A stretch of 64,000 nucleotides of DNA from Paenacidovorax monticola (GTDB taxonomy: Bacteria > Pseudomonadota > Gammaproteobacteria > Burkholderiales > Burkholderiaceae_C): positions 3,844,001 through 3,908,000 of the forward strand of contig NZ_CP060790.1 of assembly GCF_014489595.1 (NCBI RefSeq), given 5' to 3'. This document shows positions 9,583 to 19,800 of the stretch, in pieces. The notes under the pieces were generated by a model. The model was not told the origin of the DNA. It made no database searches and was given only the letters and a program-made list of their open reading frames with translations. Positions within the stretch are counted from its first letter, which is position 1. Each line of letters opens with the position of its first letter. Both the position numbers and the translations under genes were made by a program.

Positions 9583-10127
9583 ATGCGCGTCACCCGACTT
9601 TCCATTCCCGATGTCATGCTGATCGAGCCCAAGGTGTTCGGTGACAGCCGTGGCTTCTTCTACGAGAGCTTCAACCAGCAGGCCTTCAGCGAGGCCACCG
9701 GAGCGCAGTATCCGTTCGTGCAGGACAACCACAGCCGCAGCGCCAAAGGGGTGCTGCGCGGGCTGCACTACCAGTTGGCGCCCAAGGCACAGGGCAAGCT
9801 GGTGCGGGTTGCAAGGGGGCTGTGTTCGACGTGGCCGTGGATATCCGCAAGGGATCGCCCACGTTTGGACAGTGGGTGGGCATGGAGCTGACCGAGGACA
9901 ACCACCGGCAGCTCTGGGTGCCGCCTGGGCTGGCCCATGGCTTCCTCGTGCTGTCGGAGTCTGCGGATTTCCTCTACAAGACCACCGACTACTACAGCCC
10001 GGAGCATGAGCGCAGCATCCGCTGGGATGACCCCCAACTGGCCATCGATTGGCCGGATGTGGGGGTGCCCATGCAGCTTTCTGCGAAGGATCAGGCGGGG
10101 CGCTCGTTCGCCGAGGCCGACCTTTGA
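9583..10127 (+). CDS. rfbC: dTDP-4-dehydrorhamnose 3,5-epimerase (one frameshift)
   Basis: This cupin-fold epimerase is the third enzyme of dTDP-rhamnose synthesis. The N-terminal half (frame 1) has FGDSRGFFYESFN and the conserved GVLRGLHYQ with its catalytic His. After a frame break in the G5 run at 9814-9818, the second half continues in frame 3 with VFDVAVDIRKGSPTFG and the PPGLAHGFLVLS block. Adding one G gives a continuous 181-residue protein, the normal length. The gene completes rfbBDAC, and its TGA overlaps the next gene's TTG. Confidence 0.93.
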
Positions 10128-11309
10128 CCTCCGGTTCCGTTTCTGCGGCTGCACCAGGAGCGCGGCCAGCGGCGCTGCGCATCGCCATTCTGGGCACGCG
10201 GGGCATTCCCGCGAGCTACGGGGGGTTCGAGACGTTCGCGGAGCAACTTGCCATACGGCTGGTGGGGCGCGGACACCAGGTCACGGTGTATGCCGAGGGC
10301 CATGGATCTTCGGCAGAGGCGGATTTCTTCCACCAGGGCGTGAGGGTGCGATACCGCCGTCGTCCCGCATGGGGGCGGCCTCGGTGCTGGCCTACGACTG
10401 CGCTTGCCTCTGGGACGCCCGCCGCGGATACGACCTGGTCTACATGCTGGGCTACGGTGCTGCATGGGCTTGCTGGTGGCCCCGGGTGTTTGGCGTCCCC
10501 GTGTGGATCAACGTGGACGGACTGGAGTGGGCCCGCAGCAAGTGGGGCGGTGGCGCGCGGGCCTACCTGCGGTCCATGGAGTGGGTGGCGAGCCGCGTTG
10601 CCACGCGTGTCATCGCCGATGCGAAGGCCATCGGACAGCGGTTCCGCGAGGTCTACCCCAAAGGAGCGCCCTGCAGCTACATCGCATATGGCGCAGAACT
10701 TGTTCAGGACGCCGATGTGGATCCGTCCCTGTTGGCTGCCTGGGGGCTGGAGCCCTACCGCTACATGCTGGTGGTGGCCCGCCCGGAACCGGAAAACCAC
10801 ATTCTGGAAATCATCCAGGGTTACCTGCTCCATGGAGGCGATTGGCCCCTGGTCGTGGTGGGTAACGTCACGGGTGCCACGGCGTACGAGCGGCGTCTGC
10901 TGCAGCTGGCGGGGGAGAAGGTGCGCTTCGTGGGCGGAATCTACGATGCGCAGCAGCTCAAGAGCCTGCGCGTGCATGCCGCCTGCTATCTGCACGGGCA
11001 CTCGGTGGGGGGACCAATCCATCCCTGCTGGAGGCGCTGGCCTGCGGGAATTGGGTCGTCGCGCACGACAATCCGTTCAACCGGGAAGTGGCGCGCCAGT
11101 CGGCGGAGTACTTCCACACCCCCGAGCAGCTCGCACAGTGCCTGGACCGCTGGGTCCGCATTGCGGACGCCGAGCGCCCCCAGCGCAGTCGCCATGCGCG
11201 CCAGGTGGTGGCGGAGCATTACACTTGGGACCGGATTGTGGATGCCTATGAAGCGTTGATGCATGCGGAATGCAGCGTGCGCGACACACCGGGTATCGGG
11301 AACGGGTAG
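10124..11309 (+). CDS. DUF1972-type glycosyltransferase, likely rhamnosyltransferase (two frameshifts)
   Basis: The N-terminus LRIAILGTRGIPASYGGFET is the hallmark of DUF1972 glycosyltransferases, a GT4-like family often acting in rhamnan or O-antigen assembly. The frame changes at the G5 run 10371-10375 and again at the G6 run 11007-11012, just before SLLEALACGNWVV, the nucleotide-sugar-binding region. Adding one G at each gives 395 residues, the usual length. The likely start is TTG at 10124, which overlaps the rfbC stop (TTGA); no ATG lies near. Substrate specificity is not readable. Confidence 0.82.
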
Positions 11310-11355
11310 CGCCATGGATTCGTGGTTCATCCGCAGAATGGGGATGGTCTGACCC

Positions 11356-12303
11356 ATGCAGTCGACACTCGTGGACGTGCTGCTGGCGACCTACAACGGA
11401 TCGCGGTATCTCGAGGCCCAGCTGGACTCGATCCTCGCCCAGACGCACCAGGATTTTCGCGTCCTGGTCAGCGATGACGGCTCATCCGATGGCACTCTGG
11501 CGATCCTGGACAGGTACAGGTCCCGGTTCGGGGCGCGGCTGGTCCTTGTTCCCCATCCTGGCGCAGGGCGGGGCGTTATCCGGAATTTCGAGAACCTCAT
11601 GGCGGCCAGCCTCCAGGATGGCATGGCGGGCTGGGTGGCCTTCTGTGACCAGGACGATGTCTGGCTGCCGCACAAGGTGGAGCGCACCTTGGCCGAGATG
11701 AAGCGGCTCGAAGGGGATGACGGTGACACGGTTCCCTGCGTGGTACATACCGACTTGACCGTGGTGGACGAGCATCTGGAGGTTCTGGGAGCCTCCTTTG
11801 CAAGGCACCAGCGGATCAACCCTGGGGATTGTTCCGCGTTGACGCTCCTGAGCATCAACCAGGTGACGGGATGCGCGATGATGGTGAACCGGGCGCTGCT
11901 GAAGATGGCGTTGCCGTTGCCCTCGGACACCGTCATGCACGACTGGTGGTGTGCCTTGATCGGCGGAAGCGGGCGGCGCTCCTTTGTGGACACGCCGTTG
12001 ATTCTCTATCGGCAGCACGGTGCGAACCAGCTGGGGGCTAAGAACCGCAGTCTGGTAAACCGGTTGCGGCGCCTGGGGACGGATGGTCCGGGGGTGCTGC
12101 GGCGCGTGCGGCGGCTCGGTCGGGAGACATACTCCCAGGCTCAGGCCTTGCAGGTCCGGCTGCGCGAACTGGGGTTGGATGACGGCTATGTGGCAGGCTA
12201 TCTGGCCTGGCGTGATGCTCCCTGGTGGAGGCGCCTGGCGAATTATCGGAAATACTACGTCGGGCCGGAACTGGATCGGTGGAGTCGCCTGCTTTTCTGG
12301 TGA
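11356..12303 (+). CDS. Glycosyltransferase family 2 (rhamnosyltransferase-like)
   Basis: A 315-residue cytoplasmic GT-A enzyme. Motifs: VDVLLATYNGSRYLEAQLDS (residues 6-25), VSDDGSSDGT (nucleotide binding) and FCDQDDVWLPHK (the metal-binding DXD position). The C-terminal region, with HDWW and LYRQHGANQLG, is common in dTDP-rhamnosyl transferases of O-antigen loci. It is the last polysaccharide gene before the secretion operon, and the T2SS ATPase starts 60 bases later on the same strand. Confidence 0.87.
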   Translation: MQSTLVDVLLATYNGSRYLEAQLDSILAQTHQDFRVLVSDDGSSDGTLAILDRYRSRFGARLVLVPHPGAGRGVIRNFENLMAASLQDGMAGWVAFCDQDDVWLPHKVERTLAEMKRLEGDDGDTVPCVVHTDLTVVDEHLEVLGASFARHQRINPGDCSALTLLSINQVTGCAMMVNRALLKMALPLPSDTVMHDWWCALIGGSGRRSFVDTPLILYRQHGANQLGAKNRSLVNRLRRLGTDGPGVLRRVRRLGRETYSQAQALQVRLRELGLDDGYVAGYLAWRDAPWWRRLANYRKYYVGPELDRWSRLLFW

Positions 12304-12363
12304 GCGGCGCCAGGGGCTGGCGGTTTGGCTTGGTGTGTGAGATGTGGACAAAGGGCGTGCGTA

Positions 12364-14082
12364 ATGAAGTCTTCTGTTGAGGCGGATCCGGTGATGGATG
12401 TGGCCGTGGCCGCGCCCAGGCTCGGCGAGATTCTTCTGGCGGAGCAGAAGCTCTCTCGCAATGATCTCGAGCGGGCGCTGGAGGTCCAGCGTTCGATGGG
12501 GGGGCGGCTGGGGCGCCTGCTCATCAGCCTCGGGCTGGTGTCCGAGGTGGATGTCTATGCGGCGCTGGCACGGCAGGCAGGCGTGCCCCTCATGCGGCTG
12601 GAGTCCTTTCCGCAGGACCGGCCGGACACGGCGCAGCTCAACACGAGCTTTCTGCTGGCCAACAATCTGCTCCCGTTAGGGAGTGCCGAAGGGGGCGAGT
12701 CCATCCCGGACTTCGTGTCGGCCGACCCCCAGAGCAAAACCCTCCATGACGCGCTGCGCCTGGTCTTTGGCCGCGTGCCCCGGCTTTGCTTCGGGCTCGA
12801 GTCCGAAATCTCGAACCGGCTGGGTGAGTGGTATCTGCAGGACGAGTCGGAGGACGATGAGGCCGCGGGTGAGCCGTTCGAGGCATCGGAGTTCATCGAG
12901 CACCTGCGGGACATGGCCTCGGAGGCTCCCATCATCCAGCGGGTGAATCAGATTCTCTCGCAGGCCGTGGCGGCCCAGGCCTCCGACATCCACATCGAAA
13001 CCTACGAGGAAAAATCGGTCGTTCGTATCCGCGTGGACGGCGAGATCTTCCCTGTCGACGAGATCGACAACAAGGACGCGCCGGCCGTGGTGTCGCGCAT
13101 CAAGATCCTCTCGCAGCTGGACATCGCCGAGCGGCGAATGCCGCAGGACGGCCGCACCAAGATCCGGGTGCATGGCAAGGAAATGGATGTGCGTGTCTCC
13201 ACCGTTCCCACGGCGTTCGGTGAGTCGGTGGTGCTGCGTCTTCTGGAAAAGAACTTCGATCTGCTGTCGCTGGAGAGCCTGCATTTCACGCCCCCCACGC
13301 TGCGCGCCATGCGCCAGCTGCTCGCGGTACCCCATGGCATCTTCTTGGTGACGGGCCCCACCGGCTCGGGCAAGTCCACCACTCTGTATGCGTCGATGCA
13401 AGAGCTGGAGGGGCAGAACCTCAAGATCCTCACGGTCGAGGACCCGGTGGAGTACCGGCTGCAGTGGCTCAACCAGGTGCAGGTGCAGGCCCAGATCGGG
13501 CTCACCTTCGCCAAGGTGCTCCGCTCCTTCCTGCGCCAGGATCCGGACGTGATCATGATCGGGGAAATGCGGGACGGGGAAACGGCCGAAATCGCGGTGC
13601 AGGCGGCGCTGACGGGCCACCTGGTGCTGTCCACCCTGCACACCAACAGCGCCATGGGGGCCATTGTCCGCCTGATCAACATGGGGGTGGAGCCCTATCT
13701 GATCACGGCATCGGTGGTCGGCGTGCTGGCGCAGCGGCTGGTGCGCCAGCTGTGCCGCGAGTGCAAGACACCTCTGTCGCAGGACCAGGCGCGCGCCGCC
13801 GCCGCTTCGCTGGGCGTGGCGCTGGACGAGGGGCAGACGCTCTACAAGCCGGTTGGGTGTCCCCATTGCCGCGGTACGGGCTACCGGGGGCGGGTGGCCA
13901 TCCACGAGCTGCTGCTGCTCACCGACGAGGTGAAGAAGCTGGTGCTGGAGCGTGGAACCTCCGTGGCGGGCGCCGAGAGCGCCTATGTCGGTGGGAACTT
14001 GCTGCAGGATGGCGCAACCAAGGTCTTTCAAGGCCTGACGACGGCAGAGGAAGTACTGCGCGTCGCCCGTCAAAATGACTGA
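12364..14082 (+). CDS. gspE: Type II secretion ATPase GspE
   Basis: A 572-residue hexameric ATPase that powers pseudopilus assembly at the inner-membrane base. The N-terminal N1E domain (LGEILLAEQKLSRNDLERAL) binds GspL. The Walker A GPTGSGKST is at about 331-339, with the Asp box and Walker B region (DPDVIMIGEMRD) behind it. A tetracysteine zinc module has C464/C467 and C499/C502. I chose the ATG at 12364; the ribosome site is weak. Its TGA overlaps the gspF start. First gene of an operon in the Xanthomonas xps order E-F-G-H-I-J-K-L-M-N-D. Confidence 0.95.
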   Translation: MKSSVEADPVMDVAVAAPRLGEILLAEQKLSRNDLERALEVQRSMGGRLGRLLISLGLVSEVDVYAALARQAGVPLMRLESFPQDRPDTAQLNTSFLLANNLLPLGSAEGGESIPDFVSADPQSKTLHDALRLVFGRVPRLCFGLESEISNRLGEWYLQDESEDDEAAGEPFEASEFIEHLRDMASEAPIIQRVNQILSQAVAAQASDIHIETYEEKSVVRIRVDGEIFPVDEIDNKDAPAVVSRIKILSQLDIAERRMPQDGRTKIRVHGKEMDVRVSTVPTAFGESVVLRLLEKNFDLLSLESLHFTPPTLRAMRQLLAVPHGIFLVTGPTGSGKSTTLYASMQELEGQNLKILTVEDPVEYRLQWLNQVQVQAQIGLTFAKVLRSFLRQDPDVIMIGEMRDGETAEIAVQAALTGHLVLSTLHTNSAMGAIVRLINMGVEPYLITASVVGVLAQRLVRQLCRECKTPLSQDQARAAAASLGVALDEGQTLYKPVGCPHCRGTGYRGRVAIHELLLLTDEVKKLVLERGTSVAGAESAYVGGNLLQDGATKVFQGLTTAEEVLRVARQND

Positions 14083-15283
14083 ATTTCAATACGCAGGAAC
14101 CACGTCCGATGGCAAGCCATGCCAGGGGAGCGTGCGTGCGCCGAATGCGGAAACCGCCAGGTTGCGCTTGATTGGGCAGGGCATCACTCCGGTGCGGATC
14201 TCTGGGGCGGAAGGCCCTGCCGCACCGGGCGCCGAGCCCCGCCAGGGCGCCAGGCTCAAGCGCAGCGAGATCCTGCTGTTCAGTCGTGAAATGGCGCACC
14301 TCAAGCAGGCCAACATGCCGCTGGACAAGGCGCTGGCCATGCTGAAGGAGACGGCAACGACGGACAGGCTGAAGGCCTTCATCGCCAAGGTCGAGGAGGG
14401 CGTGCGGGGCGGCAAGTCCCTGTACCAGTCGCTGCTGCCCTTCGAGCGGGACCTGGGCCGCCAGTACCTCGTCCTGATCCGGGCCGGCGAGACCTCGGGC
14501 TCGCTGCACGTGATCCTGAAGGAGCTGACGGCACAACTGGAAGCAGAAGATAAATTGAGGAACTATGTCATTTCCTCAATGACGTATCCTGTGATCCTGC
14601 TTGTCGTCGCGGTGCTGTCCGTGGTGCTGCTGCTGGCGTTCGTGGTTCCCCAGTTCCGCGAAATCTTCGATTCCATGGGCGATGCCCTGCCGTATTCGAC
14701 CAAGTTGGTCATCAATATCAGCGATTTCCTGCGCACCCATTGGATGGGCATATTGTTCGGTTTGGCGGTTCTGCTGCTGCTGGTCTCACGCTGGAGTGCC
14801 ACGGCGAGCGGCCGCATGCGGCTGGATGGCTTCCTGCTGGAGATTCCCTTGCTGGGCCGGGTGATCAAGAACCTGCAGTTCGCCATCTATTTCCGGACTT
14901 TTGGCGTGCTGCTGCAGCGTGGTGTCCCCATGGTGGATGCCCTGCGCATTTCTGTGGATACCCTGACCAATGTCGCCCTGCGCGCGGATATCGAGCCACT
15001 CGTCGGTGTCGTCAAGACCGGCAAGCGCCTTTCCTCCGGCTTTGTTTCCAGCCATTTCAAGAAAACCAGTACCCCGCAACTGATTCGCGTGGCGGAGGAA
15101 ACCGGGCAACTTGATGCCACGCTGCTGGGCCTGGCTGATCGCTACGAGGACGAGGGGCGGCGCACCATGGGACGCGTTCTGGCGACGATGGAGCCACTTA
15201 TCATCATCGTTCTGGGGATGCTGGTGGCTTTCATTATTGTTTCCATTCTGGGTGGCGTGCTGTCGATTAACGACACCATTTGA
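14075..15283 (+). CDS. gspF: Type II secretion inner-membrane platform protein GspF
   Basis: A 402-residue polytopic protein with the two T2SSF repeats. The first repeat starts with EILLFSREMAHLKQANMPL, the second with YFRTFGVLLQRGVPMVDALR. Three hydrophobic segments are visible: about 166-190, 220-240 and 370-395. It links GspE to the growing pseudopilus. The start overlaps the end of gspE by 8 bases. No frame breaks. Confidence 0.95.
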   Translation: MTEFQYAGTTSDGKPCQGSVRAPNAETARLRLIGQGITPVRISGAEGPAAPGAEPRQGARLKRSEILLFSREMAHLKQANMPLDKALAMLKETATTDRLKAFIAKVEEGVRGGKSLYQSLLPFERDLGRQYLVLIRAGETSGSLHVILKELTAQLEAEDKLRNYVISSMTYPVILLVVAVLSVVLLLAFVVPQFREIFDSMGDALPYSTKLVINISDFLRTHWMGILFGLAVLLLLVSRWSATASGRMRLDGFLLEIPLLGRVIKNLQFAIYFRTFGVLLQRGVPMVDALRISVDTLTNVALRADIEPLVGVVKTGKRLSSGFVSSHFKKTSTPQLIRVAEETGQLDATLLGLADRYEDEGRRTMGRVLATMEPLIIIVLGMLVAFIIVSILGGVLSINDTI

Positions 15284-15312
15284 TTATTTATTCATACGCA
15301 AGGACTATTTTC

Positions 15313-15761
15313 ATGAAGCTTCAGCAAGCTGCTCGTCTTCGGACTTCGCCTGCGCGATCGCGCTTTTCCTCGGGTTTCACGCTGATTGAACTGCTGGTGG
15401 TCCTGGTGATCCTGACACTGCTCGCGGGCCTGGTGGGTCCGAAGGTTCTGGACCAGTTGGGGGGGCCAAGTCGAAGACGGCGCGCATCCAGATCGCCGAG
15501 GTCGAGCAGGGCATCGATCTGTTCAAGCTGGACGTGGGGCGCTATCCCACCGATGCGGAGGGGTTGCGCGCCCTGGTGGATCGGCCTGCCACGGCCCAGG
15601 GCTGGAATGGCCCCTATTTGAAGAAGGGCCTGCCTTCGGACCCTTGGGGCGCTCCTTACCAGTACAAGAACCCAGGTCGCAATGGCGCTCCGGACATCTT
15701 CTCGCTGGGCGCCGATGGCAAGCCCGGCGGCGATGGCGAGAACTCCGACGTTTTCAACTGA
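15313..15761 (+). CDS. gspG: Major pseudopilin GspG (one frameshift)
   Basis: The prepilin N-terminus SGFTLIELLVVLVILTLLAG has the cleavage Gly before Phe and Glu5, the substrate for a prepilin peptidase not present in this window. The frame breaks in the G7 run 15459-15465. One extra G restores AKSKTARIQIAEVEQGIDLF and then the calcium-binding C-terminal half (GWNGPYLKKGLPSDPWG to GENSD). The corrected length is 149 residues, normal for GspG. Start ATG at 15313. Confidence 0.93.
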
Positions 15762-15809
15762 GGCCGGTATCCACGCGTCGCCCGTCGTTTGCCTGGTGAG
15801 CCCGTCTCC

Positions 15810-16294
15810 ATGAGCCGTTCGTCGCCGACGACCGGCGCGAAATCCTCCGGCTTCACGCTGCTGGAGTTATTGGTCGTCCTGGTCTTGGCCGCCATTACCG
15901 TCACGGTGGTGGGGGCGGGGCCCAGGCGTTCATGGACCGGGCGCGTTACCACCAGGCGATCCGGAATATCTCCGGCCAGCTTAGCCAGGCGCGGGCGCTG
16001 TGCATCCAGGAGGGCAAGACCGTGGTGGTGGCTTATCAGCCAGAAACCCGACAGCTGACCATCGATGGGCGCTTCCGGGTCGATGTGCCGGCTTCGCTGG
16101 CGGTGGCCTGGGATCCGGTGGAGCGGGCCGCAAAGGCCGATCCGGTTCTGGGCCAGCCCATCTTCGTGTTCAATGCCGAAGGAGGGGCCCGTGGCGGGCG
16201 GTTTTCCGTGTCGCGTGAGGGGCAGGGCGTGGTCTTTCGGGTGAACTGGTTGCTCGGGACCCTGGAGCAGGCGGCCCTTGTGGCGGGGTCATGA
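15810..16294 (+). CDS. gspH: Minor pseudopilin GspH (one frameshift)
   Basis: The prepilin motif SGFTLLELLVVLVL lies near the N-terminus after a short basic leader. The frame breaks in the G4 run at 15917-15920; one added G continues with AQAFMDRARYHQAIRNISGQ. The corrected length is 161 residues. GspH is a minor subunit near the pseudopilus tip. The ATG at 15810 fits the leader length best. Its stop overlaps the gspI start. Confidence 0.86.
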
Positions 16295-16740
16295 TGGCGG
16301 GGCGTCGTCTTGCGCGTCCGCTGGCGGGTGGACGGAGGAGAGGGGCGCATGGGCGCACTCTGCGGGGGTTCAGCCTCCTGGAGGCGCTGGTGGCCATGGC
16401 AATTGCCTCCATCGCATTCGCGGTTCTCTACAGAACCGTCGGCCAGAGTTCCAAGAATGTGGTGGACGTCGAGGCCCGTGTCGAAGCCGCCTTGGTCGCG
16501 CGATCCATCCTGGCATCGGCTACCTTCGCCGAAGACCTGGTGCGGCAGTCAAGCGGGCAGTCTGGCGTCTGGCATTGGGCCGTCCAGGTCGCGCCCGAGC
16601 AGATTGCCGTGACGGAAACGGGCGAGCGCCCCAATACGGCTCCGATGCCGGCAGCCAGGGTGGTGATCAATGTGGCCCGCGAGGGCGGCCCGCCCGTGCT
16701 GACGTGGACGACCTGGAAACCCTATCGGGCCGCGCCATGA
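16291..16740 (+). CDS. gspI: Minor pseudopilin GspI
   Basis: A 149-residue protein. After a basic leader, the prepilin motif GFSLLEALVAMAIASIAFAV starts at about residue 26. GspI nucleates the tip complex with GspJ and GspK. It overlaps gspH (ATGATGG) and gspJ (ATGA). No frame breaks. Confidence 0.9.
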   Translation: MMAGRRLARPLAGGRRRGAHGRTLRGFSLLEALVAMAIASIAFAVLYRTVGQSSKNVVDVEARVEAALVARSILASATFAEDLVRQSSGQSGVWHWAVQVAPEQIAVTETGERPNTAPMPAARVVINVAREGGPPVLTWTTWKPYRAAP

Positions 16741-17347
16741 GAAGTACCTATCGATCACGGCACCGCGGCTTCACCTTGCTGGAGTTGCTCATCGCATTGG
16801 CTGTCACGGCGGTGGTGGTGGCGCTGGTATTTGCGGGCTTTGGGGTGATCGGCCGGACGGAAGATCGTAACCAGCGCCTCATGGATCGCTCCGAACGCAT
16901 GATGGTGGTCGGGCAATGGCTGGGGCGCAAGTTCGATACGCTGCGCCTGCTCAGCCGTCAGGACGGACCCAACTTCGTCAACTTCTTCAGCGGCAATGCA
17001 GCGGGCGCCATCTGGGTGGCGCCTTTGCCGGAGAGGGGAGAGGCGGGAGGGCTCTATGTGTTTCGCACGAGCCCCCTGCGCCACGATGGGGGGCGTGTCG
17101 ATCTGGCTGTCGAGGTGCTGCCCTATGACGGCGCGTCCACCGCCATGGACTGGAACCAGGCCCCCGCGAAACCCTGCTCACGGATGTGAGAACGCTGCAG
17201 TGGTACTACCAGGACGGCCGTACGGGGCAGTGGTTGCAGCAGTGGGATGCAAGCAGGGCGCAGTTTCCCGCGCGCATCCGGGTTGAAATTGCCGATGCAC
17301 AGGGAGACTGGCCTGTGCTCGTCTTTGCGCTGGCGAGGGCCCGATGA
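16737..17347 (+). CDS. gspJ: Minor pseudopilin GspJ (one frameshift)
   Basis: The prepilin motif RGFTLLELLIALAVTAVVVA is at about residues 10-29. The first 140 or so residues run in frame 3. The frame breaks in the C5 run 17161-17165; one added C continues with RETLLTDVRTLQWYYQDG to the TGA at 17345-17347, which overlaps the gspK ATG. The corrected length is 203 residues, as expected for GspJ, a part of the I-J-K tip complex. Confidence 0.88.
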
Positions 17348-18255
17348 TCAGGGGGCGTAAACACCACGCGGGTACGGCCTTGGTGCTGGTGCTCTGGCTT
17401 GTCGCGGCACTTTCCCTGGTGGTGCTGGCCGGTGCCCATGGCGTGCGGCAGCAGACCCAGCGTGTGGCGGTGGACCTGGACCGATTGCGGGCGGAGGCGG
17501 TGCTGGACGCTGCCCTGCAGCTCGGGGTGCAGCGGTTGATGGCCGACCGGGGCGCGGCGAGCCAGTTCCGGATGCTCCGCATGCAACTGGGGCAGAACGC
17601 CGTGTCCGTGGAAATATTGCCATCGGGTGGGTTGGTCGACGTGAACGTTGCCAGCGAAGCGTTGCTGGGCGCGCTGCTTCAGAAGGTGGGAGGGCTGGCG
17701 CCCGGAGAGGCCGCGATACTGGCTTCGCGGATCCGGGATTTCATCGATCCTGACGATACCCCCGGCGGCGTAGGAGGGGCGGAAGCTCCCCAGTACCGTG
17801 CTGCGGGACGGCAGATCATGCCTCGCAACGCGGCCTTGGATGACCTGTCCGAACTGCGGGCCGTGCTGGGAATGACCCCGGAGCTCTATGAGATAATTTC
17901 GCCCTATTTGGGCATCAACGGGCAGCAACGCATCGATATCGGTTCGGCGCCTCCTGCGCTGATCGATGCGCTCTCGGGGCAGCCAGGCCTTGGAGCACGC
18001 GTCCACTCATCCCCACCTGAAATGCGCACAGGAGCGCTCCTGTCCGGTGCGGCTGCGGAATTCTTCACTTCCGCACGGGCCTCGGGTGGGGCTGTCAAAG
18101 TGCGAGCCTTCATGAAAACGGACGGTGAACGCTGGTGGCAGCGCGAAGCATGGGTTGATCTGAGTGAGCGTCCGGATTCGTTGACGCCTTGGACAACGCT
18201 CTCGCTGGAGCCAACACGCCGCGCCAACAAGCCGGAACAGGAATTCAATCCATGA
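17344..18255 (+). CDS. gspK: Pseudopilus tip protein GspK
   Basis: A 303-residue protein. The N-terminal hydrophobic prepilin-like segment (AGTALVLVLWLVAALSLVVL) lacks Glu5, as is usual for GspK, which caps the tip. Helix-hairpin-helix-like stretches occur around DVNVASEALLGALLQKVGG and the RDFIDPDD region, typical of the GspK SAM-like domain. ATGA overlaps on both ends show tight coupling within the operon. Confidence 0.9.
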   Translation: MIRGRKHHAGTALVLVLWLVAALSLVVLAGAHGVRQQTQRVAVDLDRLRAEAVLDAALQLGVQRLMADRGAASQFRMLRMQLGQNAVSVEILPSGGLVDVNVASEALLGALLQKVGGLAPGEAAILASRIRDFIDPDDTPGGVGGAEAPQYRAAGRQIMPRNAALDDLSELRAVLGMTPELYEIISPYLGINGQQRIDIGSAPPALIDALSGQPGLGARVHSSPPEMRTGALLSGAAAEFFTSARASGGAVKVRAFMKTDGERWWQREAWVDLSERPDSLTPWTTLSLEPTRRANKPEQEFNP

Positions 18256-19255
18256 CAGGTAAGGGACAGTTTTATCTGCGCATGCAGACCGTGCTGGATC
18301 GGCTCGCCTGGGGTTTTGGCGATCTCAAGCGCATGCTCGCTGAAAGAGGTGTCTGGCCTGCGGTGGCTCATGCCGTGGACTCGGACGGGGATGGGCGCTG
18401 GTCTGTCACCGGCACGCGGCTGCGTGCCCGAAAGAAAGATGCCCGCAAGGCCGCGGGGCTGCTGGTGCCGGAGTCCGAGTGTCTCTGGGGCGCCATGCAG
18501 CTTCCGGATATGCCCAGGCGCGCCCTGGGGGGTGCCGTGGACGAGGCGATGTGGCGTGTCTCCCCCTTGCCTCCTGACCAGATCGTGGCCGCGTGGCAGG
18601 CGGTGCCCAGTCCACAGGGCGGGTGGAACGTCGATTGGGGTGTATGCCGGCGCAGTGTGCAGGATGAACTGCTTGCGCGGCATGGATTGAATGCGGATGC
18701 TCCCGTATATCTGTCGCGGCAGGGGCGTGCCATCGCCGTGCGGGGGCGGCCTGGCTGCGGCAGCGCAAGCGCCAGGGCTGGGCGGATGCCGCGGTTGTGG
18801 CGCTGCTGCTGCTGGTGCTTGCGGCGGTTGCTGCGCCGGCACTGATGCCTCTGGTTCTCAAGCGGCAGGCTGTGGTGAGGGCCGTGCAGCATGTCAGCGT
18901 GCTCGAGCCCAAGGCGGCGCCCTTGCGGTTGCAGCTGGATGAATTGCGTCGCCAGTCGCTCGTGGCGGAAGAGCTGCGCAAGGCGATCGGCTCCGATCTG
19001 CCCCTGGCCAGCGTGGTCGAAGGGCTGTCGGCAGCGTTGCCCGACGACACATGGCTGGACCGCATTGAAATCAATGGCACCGAGATACGGATCGTGGGCC
19101 TGACGACCAATGCCGCCGATCTGATTGCGCGCCTGGGGCGGCAGCCGGCATTTGCGGAGGTGCGCGCCACCACGGCCAACGTCCGTGACAACACCTTGGG
19201 CAAGGAGCGCTTCACCTTCGACATGCGCTGGCGTGGGGAGGGGAGTAAATCATGA
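18252..19255 (+). CDS. gspL: GspL with PilN-type C-terminal domain (one frameshift)
   Basis: The first half (to about 18745) is a cytoplasmic actin-like region with low sequence conservation. One base appears lost in the G5 run 18742-18746. After correction a single transmembrane helix (AAVVALLLLVLAAVAAPAL) is followed by a periplasmic coiled coil and a PilN-like fold (LDRIEINGTEIRIVGLT). The corrected length is 334 residues. GspL anchors GspE to the membrane and pairs with GspM. It overlaps gspK and gspM by ATGA-type junctions. Confidence 0.87.
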
Positions 19256-19800
19256 ACGTCTGGACGCGTCGTGCCGCCTCCGTGGTGCTGCTGCTCCTGC
19301 TGGGCACGCTGGCCTGCGCGGCTCTGGTCTATCGTGCGCTGTGGACGCGCTACGACAATGCCCAGCAGCTACTGGAGTCCCGCAGCGAGCGGCTGGATGG
19401 CCTGGTCAATGTCGGGCCTGAGATCGAAACCCTGCTGGAGACCGCACGCAAGAGCGTGACGCCCTTGCTTCATCCTGCGGGGGAAAATGCCCAGAACGAT
19501 ATCCAGCAGCGGCTCCGTGAATTGATCGCTTCTTCGGGCAATACGCTCGTGTCCTCTCAAGTGGCGCTGGAGCCTGGGGTGGACGGCAAGCTGGCGCGCA
19601 TTCGTCTGACGGCCACCGTGAGTGGTGAATGGGTCAAGCTCGTGCGCTTCATGGAAACCCTGCAAACGCAAAGACCGCCGTTCTGGGTGCGTACCGTCAG
19701 CATCTCGCGCGAAGGGCCCAATAACGCCGCTGGTGGGCAAAACGCCCGCGTGACCCTGCAGCTCGAGGCGCCCCTGGCGCCAGAGAAGGCCCAACCATGA
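19252..19800 (+). CDS. gspM: GspM (PilO-like type)
   Basis: A 182-residue bitopic protein. It has a short basic N-terminus, one transmembrane helix (SVVLLLLLGTLACAALVYRA, residues 10-29), a coiled coil, then a ferredoxin-like periplasmic domain of the GspM/PilO kind. It stabilises GspL in the inner-membrane platform. ATGA overlaps tie it to gspL and to the following gene. Confidence 0.85.
   Translation: MNVWTRRAASVVLLLLLGTLACAALVYRALWTRYDNAQQLLESRSERLDGLVNVGPEIETLLETARKSVTPLLHPAGENAQNDIQQRLRELIASSGNTLVSSQVALEPGVDGKLARIRLTATVSGEWVKLVRFMETLQTQRPPFWVRTVSISREGPNNAAGGQNARVTLQLEAPLAPEKAQP

Noticed and set aside
9814..11012. Phase variation by G-run slippage in rfbC and the glycosyltransferase
   Set aside because: Such runs switch surface genes in some bacteria, but here the same one-base losses also hit priA, hemE and gspD, so sequencing error explains them better.
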